This document shows, piece by piece, positions 52,264-60,127 of a stretch of 64,000 bases of DNA. A program made the position numbers and the translations under genes. Every line of letters begins with the position of its first letter. Within the stretch, counting starts at the first letter, position 1. The notes below the pieces were generated by a model, which worked only from the letters and a program-made list of their open reading frames with translations, was not told the DNA's origin and made no database searches. Source of the stretch: Allocoprococcus comes (GTDB lineage Bacteria > Bacillota > Clostridia > Lachnospirales > Lachnospiraceae); the NCBI RefSeq assembly GCF_013300725.1, contig NZ_JAAIMM010000003.1:1-64000 (forward strand), written 5' to 3'.

Positions 52264-52298
52264 AAAAAAGGACAGATTAACCGGTAATCAGGCTCTGT
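52264..52298 (-). terminator. Terminator overlapping the dnaC-like stop
   Basis: ACAGA plus GATTA pairs with TAATC plus TCTGT around CCGG with a small bulge; on the minus strand TTTTTT follows. It overlaps the last codons of the loader gene and precedes pcfB. Confidence 0.5.
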
Positions 52299-53074
52299 AC
52301 CTGTACGAGTTTTTCTGTCCCTTCTTCTTTTCTCTTATCTTCTCCACCACAATAGATGGGAACACACATTTCAAGTATTCTGCTATAAATACGCTGATGG
52401 GCAGTATCTAAATCTGTGGATTTCATTTCATTCAGTCCCAGATTCGTTGTTACGATCAGCGGAAGCATTTTACAATAGCGGCTGTCTATCACATTATAGA
52501 CCTGCTCCAAAGCAAACTCGGAATTTCGTTCTATTCCCAAGTCATCAATAATCAGCAACGGATAATCCACAAGATTTTGTATAATCTGGTTCTTATCTGC
52601 CTGATAGCTGGTCATTTCATTTAGGATCCTGGAAAAATTTGTCATCATGACACGTTCTCCCTGTTCCAAAAGTGCATTTGCAATACAGCCTGCAAAGAAA
52701 CTTTTCCCGGTTCCAACTGGTCCCATCAAAAGCAATCCTACATTTTTTCTCTTCATATCTGTCCAGTTTTCTACATACTGCCTGGCAATTAGTATCTTCT
52801 GGTTGCTTCCGTTGTCATTTTCAAATTTCCATTCCCAGAATCTTCTTTCCCGAAGTCCGACGGATTTTCTCTGATAAAGCAGTCGCTGTGCTTCTTCCCG
52901 CTGCATCTTTTCATCCAGTTCCTGTCTGGCTTTCACCTCGCATTCGCACAAACAAGACACTACATGCTCAAATCCCATCAGACTGACTTTCATCTGTTTT
53001 CTTTTTCCACAGATGCCACAATGAAGACATCCCTCTTCGTCCACATAATCTGCTGTTACTTTATTTTCCATCAC
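52277..53074 (-). CDS. DnaC/IstB-like replicative helicase loader
   Basis: A 265-residue AAA+ ATPase. An N-terminal zinc-binding cluster (CLHCGICGK, later CLCEC) precedes Walker A GPVGTGKS (118-125) and Walker B LLIIDDLGIE, followed by RIYSRILEMC. Together with RepA_N proteins this indicates that the ICE replicates as a circular plasmid-like form. Overlaps the rep gene by 4 bp. Confidence 0.88.
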   Translation of the reverse strand: MMENKVTADYVDEEGCLHCGICGKRKQMKVSLMGFEHVVSCLCECEVKARQELDEKMQREEAQRLLYQRKSVGLRERRFWEWKFENDNGSNQKILIARQYVENWTDMKRKNVGLLLMGPVGTGKSFFAGCIANALLEQGERVMMTNFSRILNEMTSYQADKNQIIQNLVDYPLLIIDDLGIERNSEFALEQVYNVIDSRYCKMLPLIVTTNLGLNEMKSTDLDTAHQRIYSRILEMCVPIYCGGEDKRKEEGTEKLVQVQSLITG

Positions 53075-53889
53075 AGGCTTTCTCCTTCCTGAAATTCATA
53101 TTTATCCATTCCTATCCTGGTTCCATCCCTTTCTGCCCAAAGACAGATTGTTGCAAAATGGTTCTGATATTCTTTTCCACTGGATTTCATATAAACAGAA
53201 AGATGATCAATCCGTTTCTGGTAATCCCATGGAAATAGCGTCATCAGCTCCTGCAGTTCAGCTTCCGACAGAACAACATTTTTAAATCTACCATACTGAC
53301 TGAATTTTTCTTCCAAAGCGGGAGTATTGCCCTTACTCTTATCAGTATGATTCTTTTCAGTCTTATTTATCTTAGTATTACTTCCATCCAGATTCTTGCA
53401 GTCCGGACTTCTATTTTTTTGCGTTCCGGACTTCCAGTTTCTTGCAATCCGGATTTCCAATTCCTTGCAGTCTGGATTTCCAGTTTCTGGCGTTCCAGAA
53501 GCAAAGTATCTTACTGGCTTTCCTCTGCTCCGTTTCACAAAATTTTTCACGTATATGACAGAAGGACGATTATTCCCCTGCCGATACCGTTCGATCAATC
53601 CAATCCCATGCACACTGTCAAGCTCATAAAGAAGCTTTGTCACTGTCGTATGCGACATTCGCAACAGTTCCTGCAATTCTGCGATCGTATAAATGATATA
53701 GACATAACCATCATTGTCAATCCATCCATTTTTCTTGGATAGGCTGATTCGATCAAGCAGAATTCCATAAAGGAGCTTTGCGTCTGTGGACAGGCTTGCA
53801 AACTCTTTTTCTGTGAACAGAGCTTTGGGGATCCGAAAAAAAGAAAACTGGTCAGATTCTTCTGCTCTGAAATATTCAAAATCTGCCAT
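53071..53889 (-). CDS. RepA_N-type replication initiator with internal iterons
   Basis: A 272-residue protein. The N-terminal 120 residues are the RepA_N winged-helix region (FFRIPKALFTEKEFASLSTD, AKLLYGILLDR, TIAELQELLRMSHTTVTKLL). The middle (about 130-165) is encoded by 23-bp direct repeats (53396-53500), so the same DNA motif is read in three frames. The C-terminus (about 200-272) resembles the DUF6017-type domain that contacts the helicase loader. In RepA_N plasmids the origin lies inside rep, as these repeats suggest. Confidence 0.88.
   Translation of the reverse strand: MADFEYFRAEESDQFSFFRIPKALFTEKEFASLSTDAKLLYGILLDRISLSKKNGWIDNDGYVYIIYTIAELQELLRMSHTTVTKLLYELDSVHGIGLIERYRQGNNRPSVIYVKNFVKRSRGKPVRYFASGTPETGNPDCKELEIRIARNWKSGTQKNRSPDCKNLDGSNTKINKTEKNHTDKSKGNTPALEEKFSQYGRFKNVVLSEAELQELMTLFPWDYQKRIDHLSVYMKSSGKEYQNHFATICLWAERDGTRIGMDKYEFQEGESL
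53396..53500 (+). repeat. 23-bp direct repeats (iteron-like) inside rep
   Basis: Four and a half units start at 53396, 53419, 53442, 53465 and 53488, exactly 23 bp apart, with consensus TTGCnnTCCGGAyTTCCA followed by T-rich DNA. 23 is not a multiple of 3, so selection acts on the DNA and not the peptide. Spacing of about two helix turns fits an initiator-binding iteron array. Confidence 0.75.
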
Positions 53890-53899
53890 AGCTTATTTC

Positions 53900-54781
53900 C
53901 TATTCTTCCTCACTATTAAAATCACACCCTGCTGCACTGCCTGTTCCATGACACATCTCATTAAACACAAAGTTGAAGCACATCATTAACTCGCTCAGAT
54001 AATAATTCCTTGCTTCTTTATTGCAGGCATACATATCCTCGATATAAACCTCCTCGTTTCCATTCATTCGTGCGATTGTTTCCAGAACTTTCATAAACTT
54101 CTTATTAGAACAGCACTCATACTGTTCATTTACATATTTCTGAATTTCCAGCACATGTTCAGGCTTTCCTTCACAAACAGATAACACGCCAAATGCCAGA
54201 TCCATACCAAACTCATAGCCATCGGCTTCTACGGCATCAATATCAAGATTACCTTCTTCATCGTAATAGCCTCGCTCTTCCATAGGAGTCAGTGGTGTCT
54301 CATATTCATCCAGATATCCCATATCTGCAATTGTTCCCAGAATATCTCTGGATGCTGCCACCATCTTGTCCATGATAATTTCTCTTTCTTCCATCGGCAT
54401 ATTTGCCATAATTCTGTCTAATGTCATCATTGATTCTTCCTCCATCTCATTTTCATAAATATCATTGATATAAAAGTGGTTCGCCTTTCCATTGTTTTGA
54501 ACAATACGCACCAGCTTTCCAATCTTAACAAGTTCCTGTACTGCCTGATCTACGCCATATCGAGTCGTATTCAGGTCTTTCTTCATTTCGCTTTTTGGAT
54601 AGATAACAAACAGATCTCCGTTATGATCTACCCAGCCATTCTGCACCGCAAATTTCAAACGATCCAGAAATAAGCTGTATAAAATTTTTGCTGTATTTGA
54701 CAGATTTTTGAATTTTTCCACCTGGAACAGCATCTTTGGCACCTGCAGACAATCTACCGGCATATACTCCACCTTACTCAT
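53900..54781 (-). CDS. Second RepA_N-domain protein
   Basis: A 293-residue protein. The first 110 residues parallel the neighbouring initiator (QVPKMLFQVEKFKNLSNTAK, ILYSLFLDRLK, NGWVDHNGDLFVIYPKSEMK), so it is a paralogue of the RepA_N winged helix. The acidic C-terminal part differs and has no family I know. It lacks the 23-bp repeats. It may be a regulator of replication or copy number. It overlaps the next gene upstream by 8 bp. Confidence 0.75.
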   Translation of the reverse strand: MSKVEYMPVDCLQVPKMLFQVEKFKNLSNTAKILYSLFLDRLKFAVQNGWVDHNGDLFVIYPKSEMKKDLNTTRYGVDQAVQELVKIGKLVRIVQNNGKANHFYINDIYENEMEEESMMTLDRIMANMPMEEREIIMDKMVAASRDILGTIADMGYLDEYETPLTPMEERGYYDEEGNLDIDAVEADGYEFGMDLAFGVLSVCEGKPEHVLEIQKYVNEQYECCSNKKFMKVLETIARMNGNEEVYIEDMYACNKEARNYYLSELMMCFNFVFNEMCHGTGSAAGCDFNSEEE

Positions 54782-55166
54782 TGATTATTTCCTCCTTCTG
54801 TTTGTACAGCACTTCGGCTGAATTAATATTGATTTCCAGCATCCCTACAAATACCTGATAGTACAGCAGGCATATCTGTTCATCCTCTCTTGCCAGATAC
54901 AATCCTTCCAGTTCATCGGACGGATGTTTCATTCCATATACCGCCTGACAGATATCATGGATTTTCTCACATTCCACACTTCTAAGATGCATCTCCAAGG
55001 TGTGGTTAAATCTCTGCCAGTCCTCCAGTTTCTGATTTACTGACATCATGCACTGGAACAGTTCCGCTGCTTCACATGCTGCTGACAGCACTACATTTTT
55101 GTTATTGATACTTCCATCGGCATTTTTCATATGCCCTACCATATACGCCTGATCTACTGAAACCAT
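54774..55166 (-). CDS. Hypothetical helical protein
   Basis: A 130-residue protein with AGGAGG before the ATG. All-helical (VVLSAACEAAELFQCMMSVN), ending KQKEEIINE. No family recognised. It overlaps the RepA_N paralogue by 8 bp and follows ssb by 13 bp, so it belongs to the replication operon. Confidence 0.6.
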   Translation of the reverse strand: MVSVDQAYMVGHMKNADGSINNKNVVLSAACEAAELFQCMMSVNQKLEDWQRFNHTLEMHLRSVECEKIHDICQAVYGMKHPSDELEGLYLAREDEQICLLYYQVFVGMLEININSAEVLYKQKEEIINE

Positions 55167-55179
55167 CTTTTATCCTCCT

Positions 55180-55578
55180 CTATCTAAACGGCATTTCCTC
55201 TTCCATGCCCTCTGGGATCTCTAAGAACCCTTCCGCATCTTCTGGAAACGGTGGTCTGTCAACTATTTTTGCACCTGCAAATTCGATCCGATTTGCATAC
55301 ACTTCAGTTGTATAGATCTTTTTCCCGGTATCCTTATCTTCATAATTACCTGTGACAATCTCGCCTTCCACCATGACCTTCGTTCCCTGCATCAGATAAT
55401 CTCTGGCAAATTCTGCTTTCTTTGCAAAAGCCTTTACCGGAATGAAACTGACTTCATCAGAATAATTTCTTCTGACTGCCAGAACAAACTTGGCAATCTT
55501 ATGAAGTCCTTTTTCATTCTCCACTTCATTGTATCCGGGATTTCTTACCAATCGCCCGGAAATAATTGTTGTATTCAT
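55180..55578 (-). CDS. ssb: Single-stranded DNA-binding protein
   Basis: About 132 residues from the ATG at 55578 (AGGAGG 9 nt upstream; the ATG at 55584 is too close). N-terminal NTTIISGRLVRNPGYNEVEN and the OB-fold strands (FIPVKAFAKKAEFARDYL, GTKVMVEGEIVTGNY) are SSB. The C-terminal EEEMPFR is a variant of the acidic DDDIPF tail that recruits partners. It would coat the transferred strand. Confidence 0.9.
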   Translation of the reverse strand: MNTTIISGRLVRNPGYNEVENEKGLHKIAKFVLAVRRNYSDEVSFIPVKAFAKKAEFARDYLMQGTKVMVEGEIVTGNYEDKDTGKKIYTTEVYANRIEFAGAKIVDRPPFPEDAEGFLEIPEGMEEEMPFR

Positions 55579-55591
55579 TGGCATACCCCTC

Positions 55592-55990
55592 CTATGCTTT
55601 CATTGATTTGTAACAGATACCGATACATGGTCCACATTTTCCATAGGCACATCCGTAACATTCATCTTTTTCCAACTCTTCCTGCCTCATTTCATCGGCA
55701 AACATTCCTAACAGGGTCGTATAAATCTTTTTCATTGCCAGGAACTTTTCTTCTGCTTTTTCCATTTTCTCTTTGTAAAACGGAATCAGTTCACGAAGAA
55801 CTGGATGGAAACGCTCATTTTCATCATCCCAGGCACAGATTTTCATCATACAACGTGGCTGTTTCTCATAATTGCCCAAATAATACGGGCAGAACGTACA
55901 GCCTCTTTCTTTAACAATTTCCACCGGAATCACTGGCATCTGACTTTTGATTTCCTTTGTTACATGCTTACTTTCAATTCGCTCTCTCAT
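55592..55990 (-). CDS. Cys-rich hypothetical protein
   Basis: About 132 residues from the ATG at 55990 (TTGGAGG upstream; the frame opens at 56059). Two Cys clusters, CTFCPYYLGNYEKQPRCMMK and CYGCAYGKCGPCIGICY, could bind zinc or an iron-sulphur cluster. A helical segment lies between. It is next to ssb in the replication operon. Family not recognised. Confidence 0.65.
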   Translation of the reverse strand: MRERIESKHVTKEIKSQMPVIPVEIVKERGCTFCPYYLGNYEKQPRCMMKICAWDDENERFHPVLRELIPFYKEKMEKAEEKFLAMKKIYTTLLGMFADEMRQEELEKDECYGCAYGKCGPCIGICYKSMKA

Positions 55991-56056
55991 CTTATAAATC
56001 CTCCAAGTATATATATTTGCAAAAGGGATTTCCCCTAAATTGCCTGATTTTGGGTA

Positions 56057-56102
56057 CAAAAAAAGAGGCAGGCTTACGATTTTATTTTCGCAAGCCTGCC
56101 TC
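56057..56102. terminator. Very strong bidirectional terminator
   Basis: GAGGCAGGCTT (56065-56075) pairs perfectly with AAGCCTGCCTC (56092-56102) and the stem extends with CG pairs; TTTTTTT follows on the minus strand. It separates the membrane-protein/par genes from the replication operon. Confidence 0.8.
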
Positions 56103-56117
56103 TTATCAAATATTCAA

Positions 56118-56429
56118 TTATTTTCCGATGATATATCGTAAGAAAACGTATACCGCACGGATTACATACACTGGAATCATGATACTTCCGATCAAAGCTC
56201 CAATGATGACACTTAATGCAGCCATCCCAAGTGTTGCTGTTATATCCATTCCTTTTGAAATTAGGATCAACCGCATTTTATGTATTCCAAATGGAAGTCC
56301 GGAAAGAAATATCCACCAGAACAAGTCTGTCTTTCCACTGACTTTCATGATAGTGGATACGATCCAGAACCAGAATAGTATAAATGCCAGTGGCAATATT
56401 GATTTTTTAATTACATCTTCTATCATCAT
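56118..56429 (-). CDS. Membrane protein, DUF6050-like
   Basis: About 103 residues from the ATG at 56429 (AGAAGGA upstream; TTG at 56450 is the alternative). Three to four hydrophobic segments (ILPLAFILFWFWIVS, LFWWIFLSGLPFGIHK, LGMAALSVIIGALIGSIMIP). The LPFGIHKM motif resembles DUF6050 proteins of ICEs. Function unknown. It lies just after parB. Confidence 0.65.
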   Translation of the reverse strand: MMIEDVIKKSILPLAFILFWFWIVSTIMKVSGKTDLFWWIFLSGLPFGIHKMRLILISKGMDITATLGMAALSVIIGALIGSIMIPVYVIRAVYVFLRYIIGK

Positions 56430-56464
56430 CTTTTCATTCCTTCTGTCCAACTTCGCATATCATA

Positions 56465-57361
56465 TTATTGTTTTTCTGCCCATGATGCTAGGAGCATAAA
56501 TATCACTTCTTCTATCTGAGCTTTAGAATATGACTCAGGAAAATACTGTTTCAGCTTTTTCGCAGGAATCTGCACCTGTACTTTCTCAGTACTCTCATTC
56601 ATACAGATCTGGTCAATCTCTGAATACGTCAACATCCGCTCTTTTGAAATCTGCTTCAATTCCTTTGCCTGCTTCATGGATGGTACCATATTGTGATTAC
56701 TCATATACTGAAGCAATATCTGTTGTTCTTCACTTCTCAAATATGAAACTTCAACAGCTGTATTAAAGGGAAGCTTCTTCTCGTCTGCCAGTTCTAAAAG
56801 CTCTGTGATTAACTCTGTCAGATGAATATATCGAAGAATCTGTCTGGAACTATCTCCTGTATTCTGACTGACTTCTTCCGCCGCCAACTTCTTGCCAACT
56901 TGGCAAGAAGTTAAATCAGACCGTTTCCCCTGACGCTTTAACGCCTCATATTTCATTTTATAAGCAAATGCCTTTTCGCTGATCAGCAGCTCTTCTCGTT
57001 GAATGTTGGAATCTACCATGATCACCGTCGCTTCATCATCTGTAAGATCTTTGATGATAACAGGCATTTTCTCTAATCCCGCAAGTTCACATGCTCGTTT
57101 TCGCCTATGACCAGCTACCAGCTCATAACCACCGGACCCTCTCAACCGCACAATACCAGGAACCAACACGCCATATTGTGTAATGCTTTCTGATAATTCT
57201 TCCATTTTCTTATCATCTTTTACTTGAAACGGGTGATTTGGAAATGGATGAAGGCTTCCTATTGCTATCTCACAAATTCCATTGTTTGTTTCTTCGTTTG
57301 TTCCAAACAACGCATCAAGTGGCTGTAAGGAAATGGGAGTTTCTCTTTTTTTAGATGGCAT
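56465..57361 (-). CDS. parB: ParB-family partition protein
   Basis: A 298-residue protein. ParB N-domain LHPFPNHPFQVKDD, the CTP-binding AGHRRKRACELAG box, then a helix-turn-helix region (VSQNTGDSSRQILRYIHLTE) and a C-terminal domain. It overlaps parA by 11 bp. The coding sequence contains a 27-bp palindrome (56886-56912), a candidate ParB-binding or RNA structure. With ParA it would stabilise the circular ICE and may regulate it. Confidence 0.92.
   Translation of the reverse strand: MPSKKRETPISLQPLDALFGTNEETNNGICEIAIGSLHPFPNHPFQVKDDKKMEELSESITQYGVLVPGIVRLRGSGGYELVAGHRRKRACELAGLEKMPVIIKDLTDDEATVIMVDSNIQREELLISEKAFAYKMKYEALKRQGKRSDLTSCQVGKKLAAEEVSQNTGDSSRQILRYIHLTELITELLELADEKKLPFNTAVEVSYLRSEEQQILLQYMSNHNMVPSMKQAKELKQISKERMLTYSEIDQICMNESTEKVQVQIPAKKLKQYFPESYSKAQIEEVIFMLLASWAEKQ
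56886..56912. promoter_or_regulatory. 27-bp palindrome within parB
   Basis: AACTTCTTGCCAA (56886-56898) and TTGGCAAGAAGTT (56900-56912) are perfectly complementary around one C. It is the strongest palindrome in the parB-parA region. It encodes TSCQVGKKL, so it also constrains the protein. A parS-like site is one possibility, an RNA hairpin another. Confidence 0.5.
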
Positions 57362-58136
57362 CTTTCAGCACCTCCTCCGTCACTCTCCGATAAGCTTCTG
57401 TAGCTTTGCCTTTCGGATCATAAGAGAAAATACTCTGTCCTTCTCTGACTGCTTCCTTCATTCTTACAGAAAATGGAATATAATTATCAAAGATATGAAT
57501 TTGACTTCCATATACATTTCTGAGAAGTTCCATATTATTTCTGGCATCATTTGTATGCGCATCGACCATCGTGAACAGAATCCCACCGACTTGCAACTTC
57601 GGATTAATCTGCTTACGAACCTTACCGATCGTTTTTAACAACTGCTGCAAGCCTTTGATTGGCAGGTAGGACGCTTCAACTGGAATGAGGACTTCATCTG
57701 ATGCAGCCAGCGCATTGATCGTAATCATTCCCAATGATGGCATACAGTCAATAATGACTGCATCATATTGATCCTTGATACCATATAAAATCTGTTTCAA
57801 TACATATTCCCTGCTCATTGCATTTACCAACTGTACTTCCGTACCTGCCAGTCCAATGTTAGAACAGATAATGTCTATTCCTTCTGCCTGATGCCTGATA
57901 TAACAGTCTGAAGGAATATCTTCATCTTTCATTACTGTATCCATAAGAGCTGTAAGTGTTTCATTACTTTCATCACAATCACGATATCCAAATCCTGCAG
58001 ATACATCAGACTGTGGATCGGCATCAACGATTAACACTTTCATATTCTTTTGTGCTAATCCTACTGCTAAATTAGCTGTACATGCGGACTTTCCAGTTCC
58101 CCCTTTTTGGTTTACAATAGAAATAATTCTAGCCAT
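57351..58136 (-). CDS. parA: ParA-family partition ATPase
   Basis: A 261-residue protein. Deviant Walker A KGGTGKSACT (11-20), LIVDADPQSD, IIDCMPSLG, all intact; family length. ParA drives segregation with ParB and is usually the first gene at the left end of Tn1549-like ICEs, as here. A leader of about 260 bp with a large hairpin precedes it. Confidence 0.94.
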   Translation of the reverse strand: MARIISIVNQKGGTGKSACTANLAVGLAQKNMKVLIVDADPQSDVSAGFGYRDCDESNETLTALMDTVMKDEDIPSDCYIRHQAEGIDIICSNIGLAGTEVQLVNAMSREYVLKQILYGIKDQYDAVIIDCMPSLGMITINALAASDEVLIPVEASYLPIKGLQQLLKTIGKVRKQINPKLQVGGILFTMVDAHTNDARNNMELLRNVYGSQIHIFDNYIPFSVRMKEAVREGQSIFSYDPKGKATEAYRRVTEEVLKDAI

Positions 58137-58165
58137 TTTTCATCACCTTTCATCGTCGTCAATCA

Positions 58166-58223
58166 AAAAGAGGACTGAATTAGACAACCGGAATCTATAT
58201 TCCGTGCGAGCTAATTCAGTCCT
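58166..58223 (-). promoter_or_regulatory. Leader hairpin/terminator upstream of parA
   Basis: AGGACTGAATTAG (58171-58183) pairs perfectly with CTAATTCAGTCCT (58211-58223); an inner stem CGGAAT/ATTCCG (58190-58205) makes a two-part stem-loop. On the minus strand CTTTTT follows, so it is a terminator or attenuator about 30 bp before the parA start. The 5' arm motif recurs at 58352. Confidence 0.7.
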
Positions 58224-58348
58224 ATAATTACAATAATTCTGTTGTTTTTACTCTTGTCTTACACAAATCCATTTCCAGTCTGGATCTGTAATAATTCATA
58301 TTCTGGAATGACAGCGCTGCTTTATTTTTCCCTTTTCAGGAAATTAAA

Positions 58349-58417
58349 AATAAGGACTAAATTAGTGCAACCCCTTGTATTTACTGGAGTTTTCTAACTT
58401 GTCCTTATTATAACTCG
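58349..58417. other. Probable ICE terminus inside the Tn916-like integrase
   Basis: AATAAGGAC (58349-58357) and GTCCTTATT (58401-58409) form an inverted repeat at the border. Integrase homology (PHG) ends at 58418-58420 and foreign sequence follows. The motif AGGACTAAATTAG here repeats that of the parA leader. I infer the ICE end lies at about 58410-58420; exact cut not determinable from one side. Confidence 0.55.
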
Positions 58418-59446
58418 ACCATGCGGGGTTATCTTCGGTAAGGGTTCATCATGGTACTTATTGTATTTCTTTACTATATTTCTCAATGTAGAAGTATAGT
58501 AACAAGCTGTCATAGGCATACCTTTCTGATTAAGAAACAGGAAATTGCGGTAACCGTCAATTACAATCCCTTTTCCAGTTTTTTTGCGTTTCAACACTCT
58601 TTGAAATGCTTTTCCTGCTTCTTCGCTCATAGGAACTTTTCGTATGCCACACTTTGTTTTTGGCGTTTCTATATAATATCCCTCTTGATTGCGTAATAAC
58701 TGGTGGTTGATATTGAGTGTATGATTTTCAAAATCTAAGTCCTGTACAGTAAGTCCACACAATTCAGATATTCGTAAGCCTGTTTTTAACAGTATCAGCA
58801 CATCATCATAATATTTCTGATACACCGTATCATACTGGAGAAAGGACAGCAGTTTTTCTTCCTGTTCCTCACTCAATGCCTGTCTGCTTTCGCTGTCATC
58901 ATCAATAACCTCGCTTAACTGAAAATCAAAAGGGTTCTTCCTTACATAATCGTCCTCGATTGCCATATAGAAAGAAGCCTTTAAGGAACGCTTATAGTTA
59001 CTAATGGTTTTGAAGCCGTAGCCCTTTTCTTTCATTCTGACCGCCCATTCTTTTGCGTCTGACGGTTTAATGCTGTCTATGCTTCGTGAACCCAGCTTGT
59101 CCTGTTTCAATGCGTCCATGAGATATTTTCGCCCTGCTAGTGTATTCTTCTTGACATTGATTCTCTGTGCCGTCTTTTTGGCATATAGTTCACACAATGT
59201 CATTTTCTTTCCTTTGGTGTCTATTCCGTCCTCTAAATCACGCTGTATCTCCCGTTCCTTTTCCCTAAGAGATAAATCATCACGCTTTCCTTTCGGTACT
59301 CTGTCCGTAGCCACCAGTTTCCATGAATACACAACCTTTGTTTCGCCTGCACGATTAACATATTTATACATATATCTGCCGTCTGCCCTTTGGCTCTCTC
59401 CAGTCCTTAAAATGCGACCTTTGTTATCCCGTCTTTTTTCTGACAT
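58394..59446 (-). pseudogene. int: Tn916-type tyrosine integrase, 3'-truncated
   Basis: 350 residues remain of about 405. It has an N-terminal arm-binding domain (KRRDNKGRILRTGESQRADG), a SAM-like domain and the start of the catalytic domain with Arg225 (LKTGLRISEL). The frame runs to ITPHG (343) and then changes to RVIIRTS and stop. Families of this kind continue with an HxxR...Y core, all of which is missing, so it is inactive. It was almost certainly broken by insertion of the ICE whose end lies here. Confidence 0.85.
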
Positions 59447-59524
59447 CTTTCAAAACTCCTTTCAAAACTGAAAGAGCCTTGTTACGACATATAAGTATCA
59501 TATCATGCACAAAGCTCTTTTGCA

Positions 59525-59725
59525 TTAGATTTCTTCCAATTTATCAATCATATGTTCAAATTTCTTTTTCTTAATCAGCATACGGTTTCCGTTCATCACA
59601 ACACACTCGTCTTTATATTCACTTGCAATACGGCGGAGTTTGTTCTCTCCGATACGGAAATAACTGGACGCTTCCTCAATCGTCATAAGGTAGCGTTCCC
59701 ATAATGGTGTATTTAAATCATACAT
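59525..59725 (-). CDS. xis: Tn916-type excisionase
   Basis: A 66-residue protein with AAAGGAGG before the ATG. It matches Tn916 Xis: [42 protein letters not shown]. It bends DNA to favour excision. It lies 78 bp upstream of int, as in Tn916. Its partner integrase is broken. Confidence 0.9.
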   Translation of the reverse strand: MYDLNTPLWERYLMTIEEASSYFRIGENKLRRIASEYKDECVVMNGNRMLIKKKKFEHMIDKLEEI

Positions 59726-59894
59726 AAAACTGCACCTCCTTTCTTTTTTGATTTTTAAACAGTCTGACGGCTTTTATCATAGCCCACAGGAGTTCCACCT
59801 CTGCATAGTTCTTATGTAGCCGTACCCATTGCGTGCGACGCTCTGAACGCTCAAGCTGTGGCTGTACGGGAGTATCATTATCAGACAGGACAGG
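59718..59894 (-). pseudogene. Remnant of an unidentified gene overlapping xis
   Basis: A 58-codon open frame without a start codon. It reads as a plausible protein tail ([35 protein letters not shown]) and ends inside the xis start region, with the xis ribosome-binding site within its last codons. Probably the 3' end of a gene whose 5' part was lost. Identity unknown. Confidence 0.4.
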
Positions 59895-59896
59895 TC

Positions 59897-60004
59897 ATGG
59901 CGATAAAAGAGGATAAATCTTTTACATGGACGCTGACAGTTTCCGCTCGCTTTAAAGGGAAAAGGTCATGGCGTATCAGCTCCAACGGCTCGCTGTCTGT
60001 CTAA
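59897..60004 (+). CDS. Possible 35-residue protein
   Basis: Reads MAIKEDKSFTWTLTVSARFK then GKRSWRISSNGSLSV. Base composition here is richer in G+C than in the flanks. The ribosome-binding site (AGGACAGG) is weak. It may be a remnant rather than a gene. Confidence 0.25.
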   Translation: MAIKEDKSFTWTLTVSARFKGKRSWRISSNGSLSV

Positions 60005-60127
60005 TGTATCAGACTGCTTTATTCAGTTGTCAAAGAACACGAAAGAAGAAAATCATCTCTCCTATATACCGCGTTGGAAAAGAGAGGAAATGTAACCAAA
60101 ATTCAAACATTTTTTCTTTTTTCACTA

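Noticed and set aside
53396-53500. Possible CRISPR array
   Set aside because: Units are contiguous 23-mers with no spacers and lie inside a coding gene; iterons explain them better.
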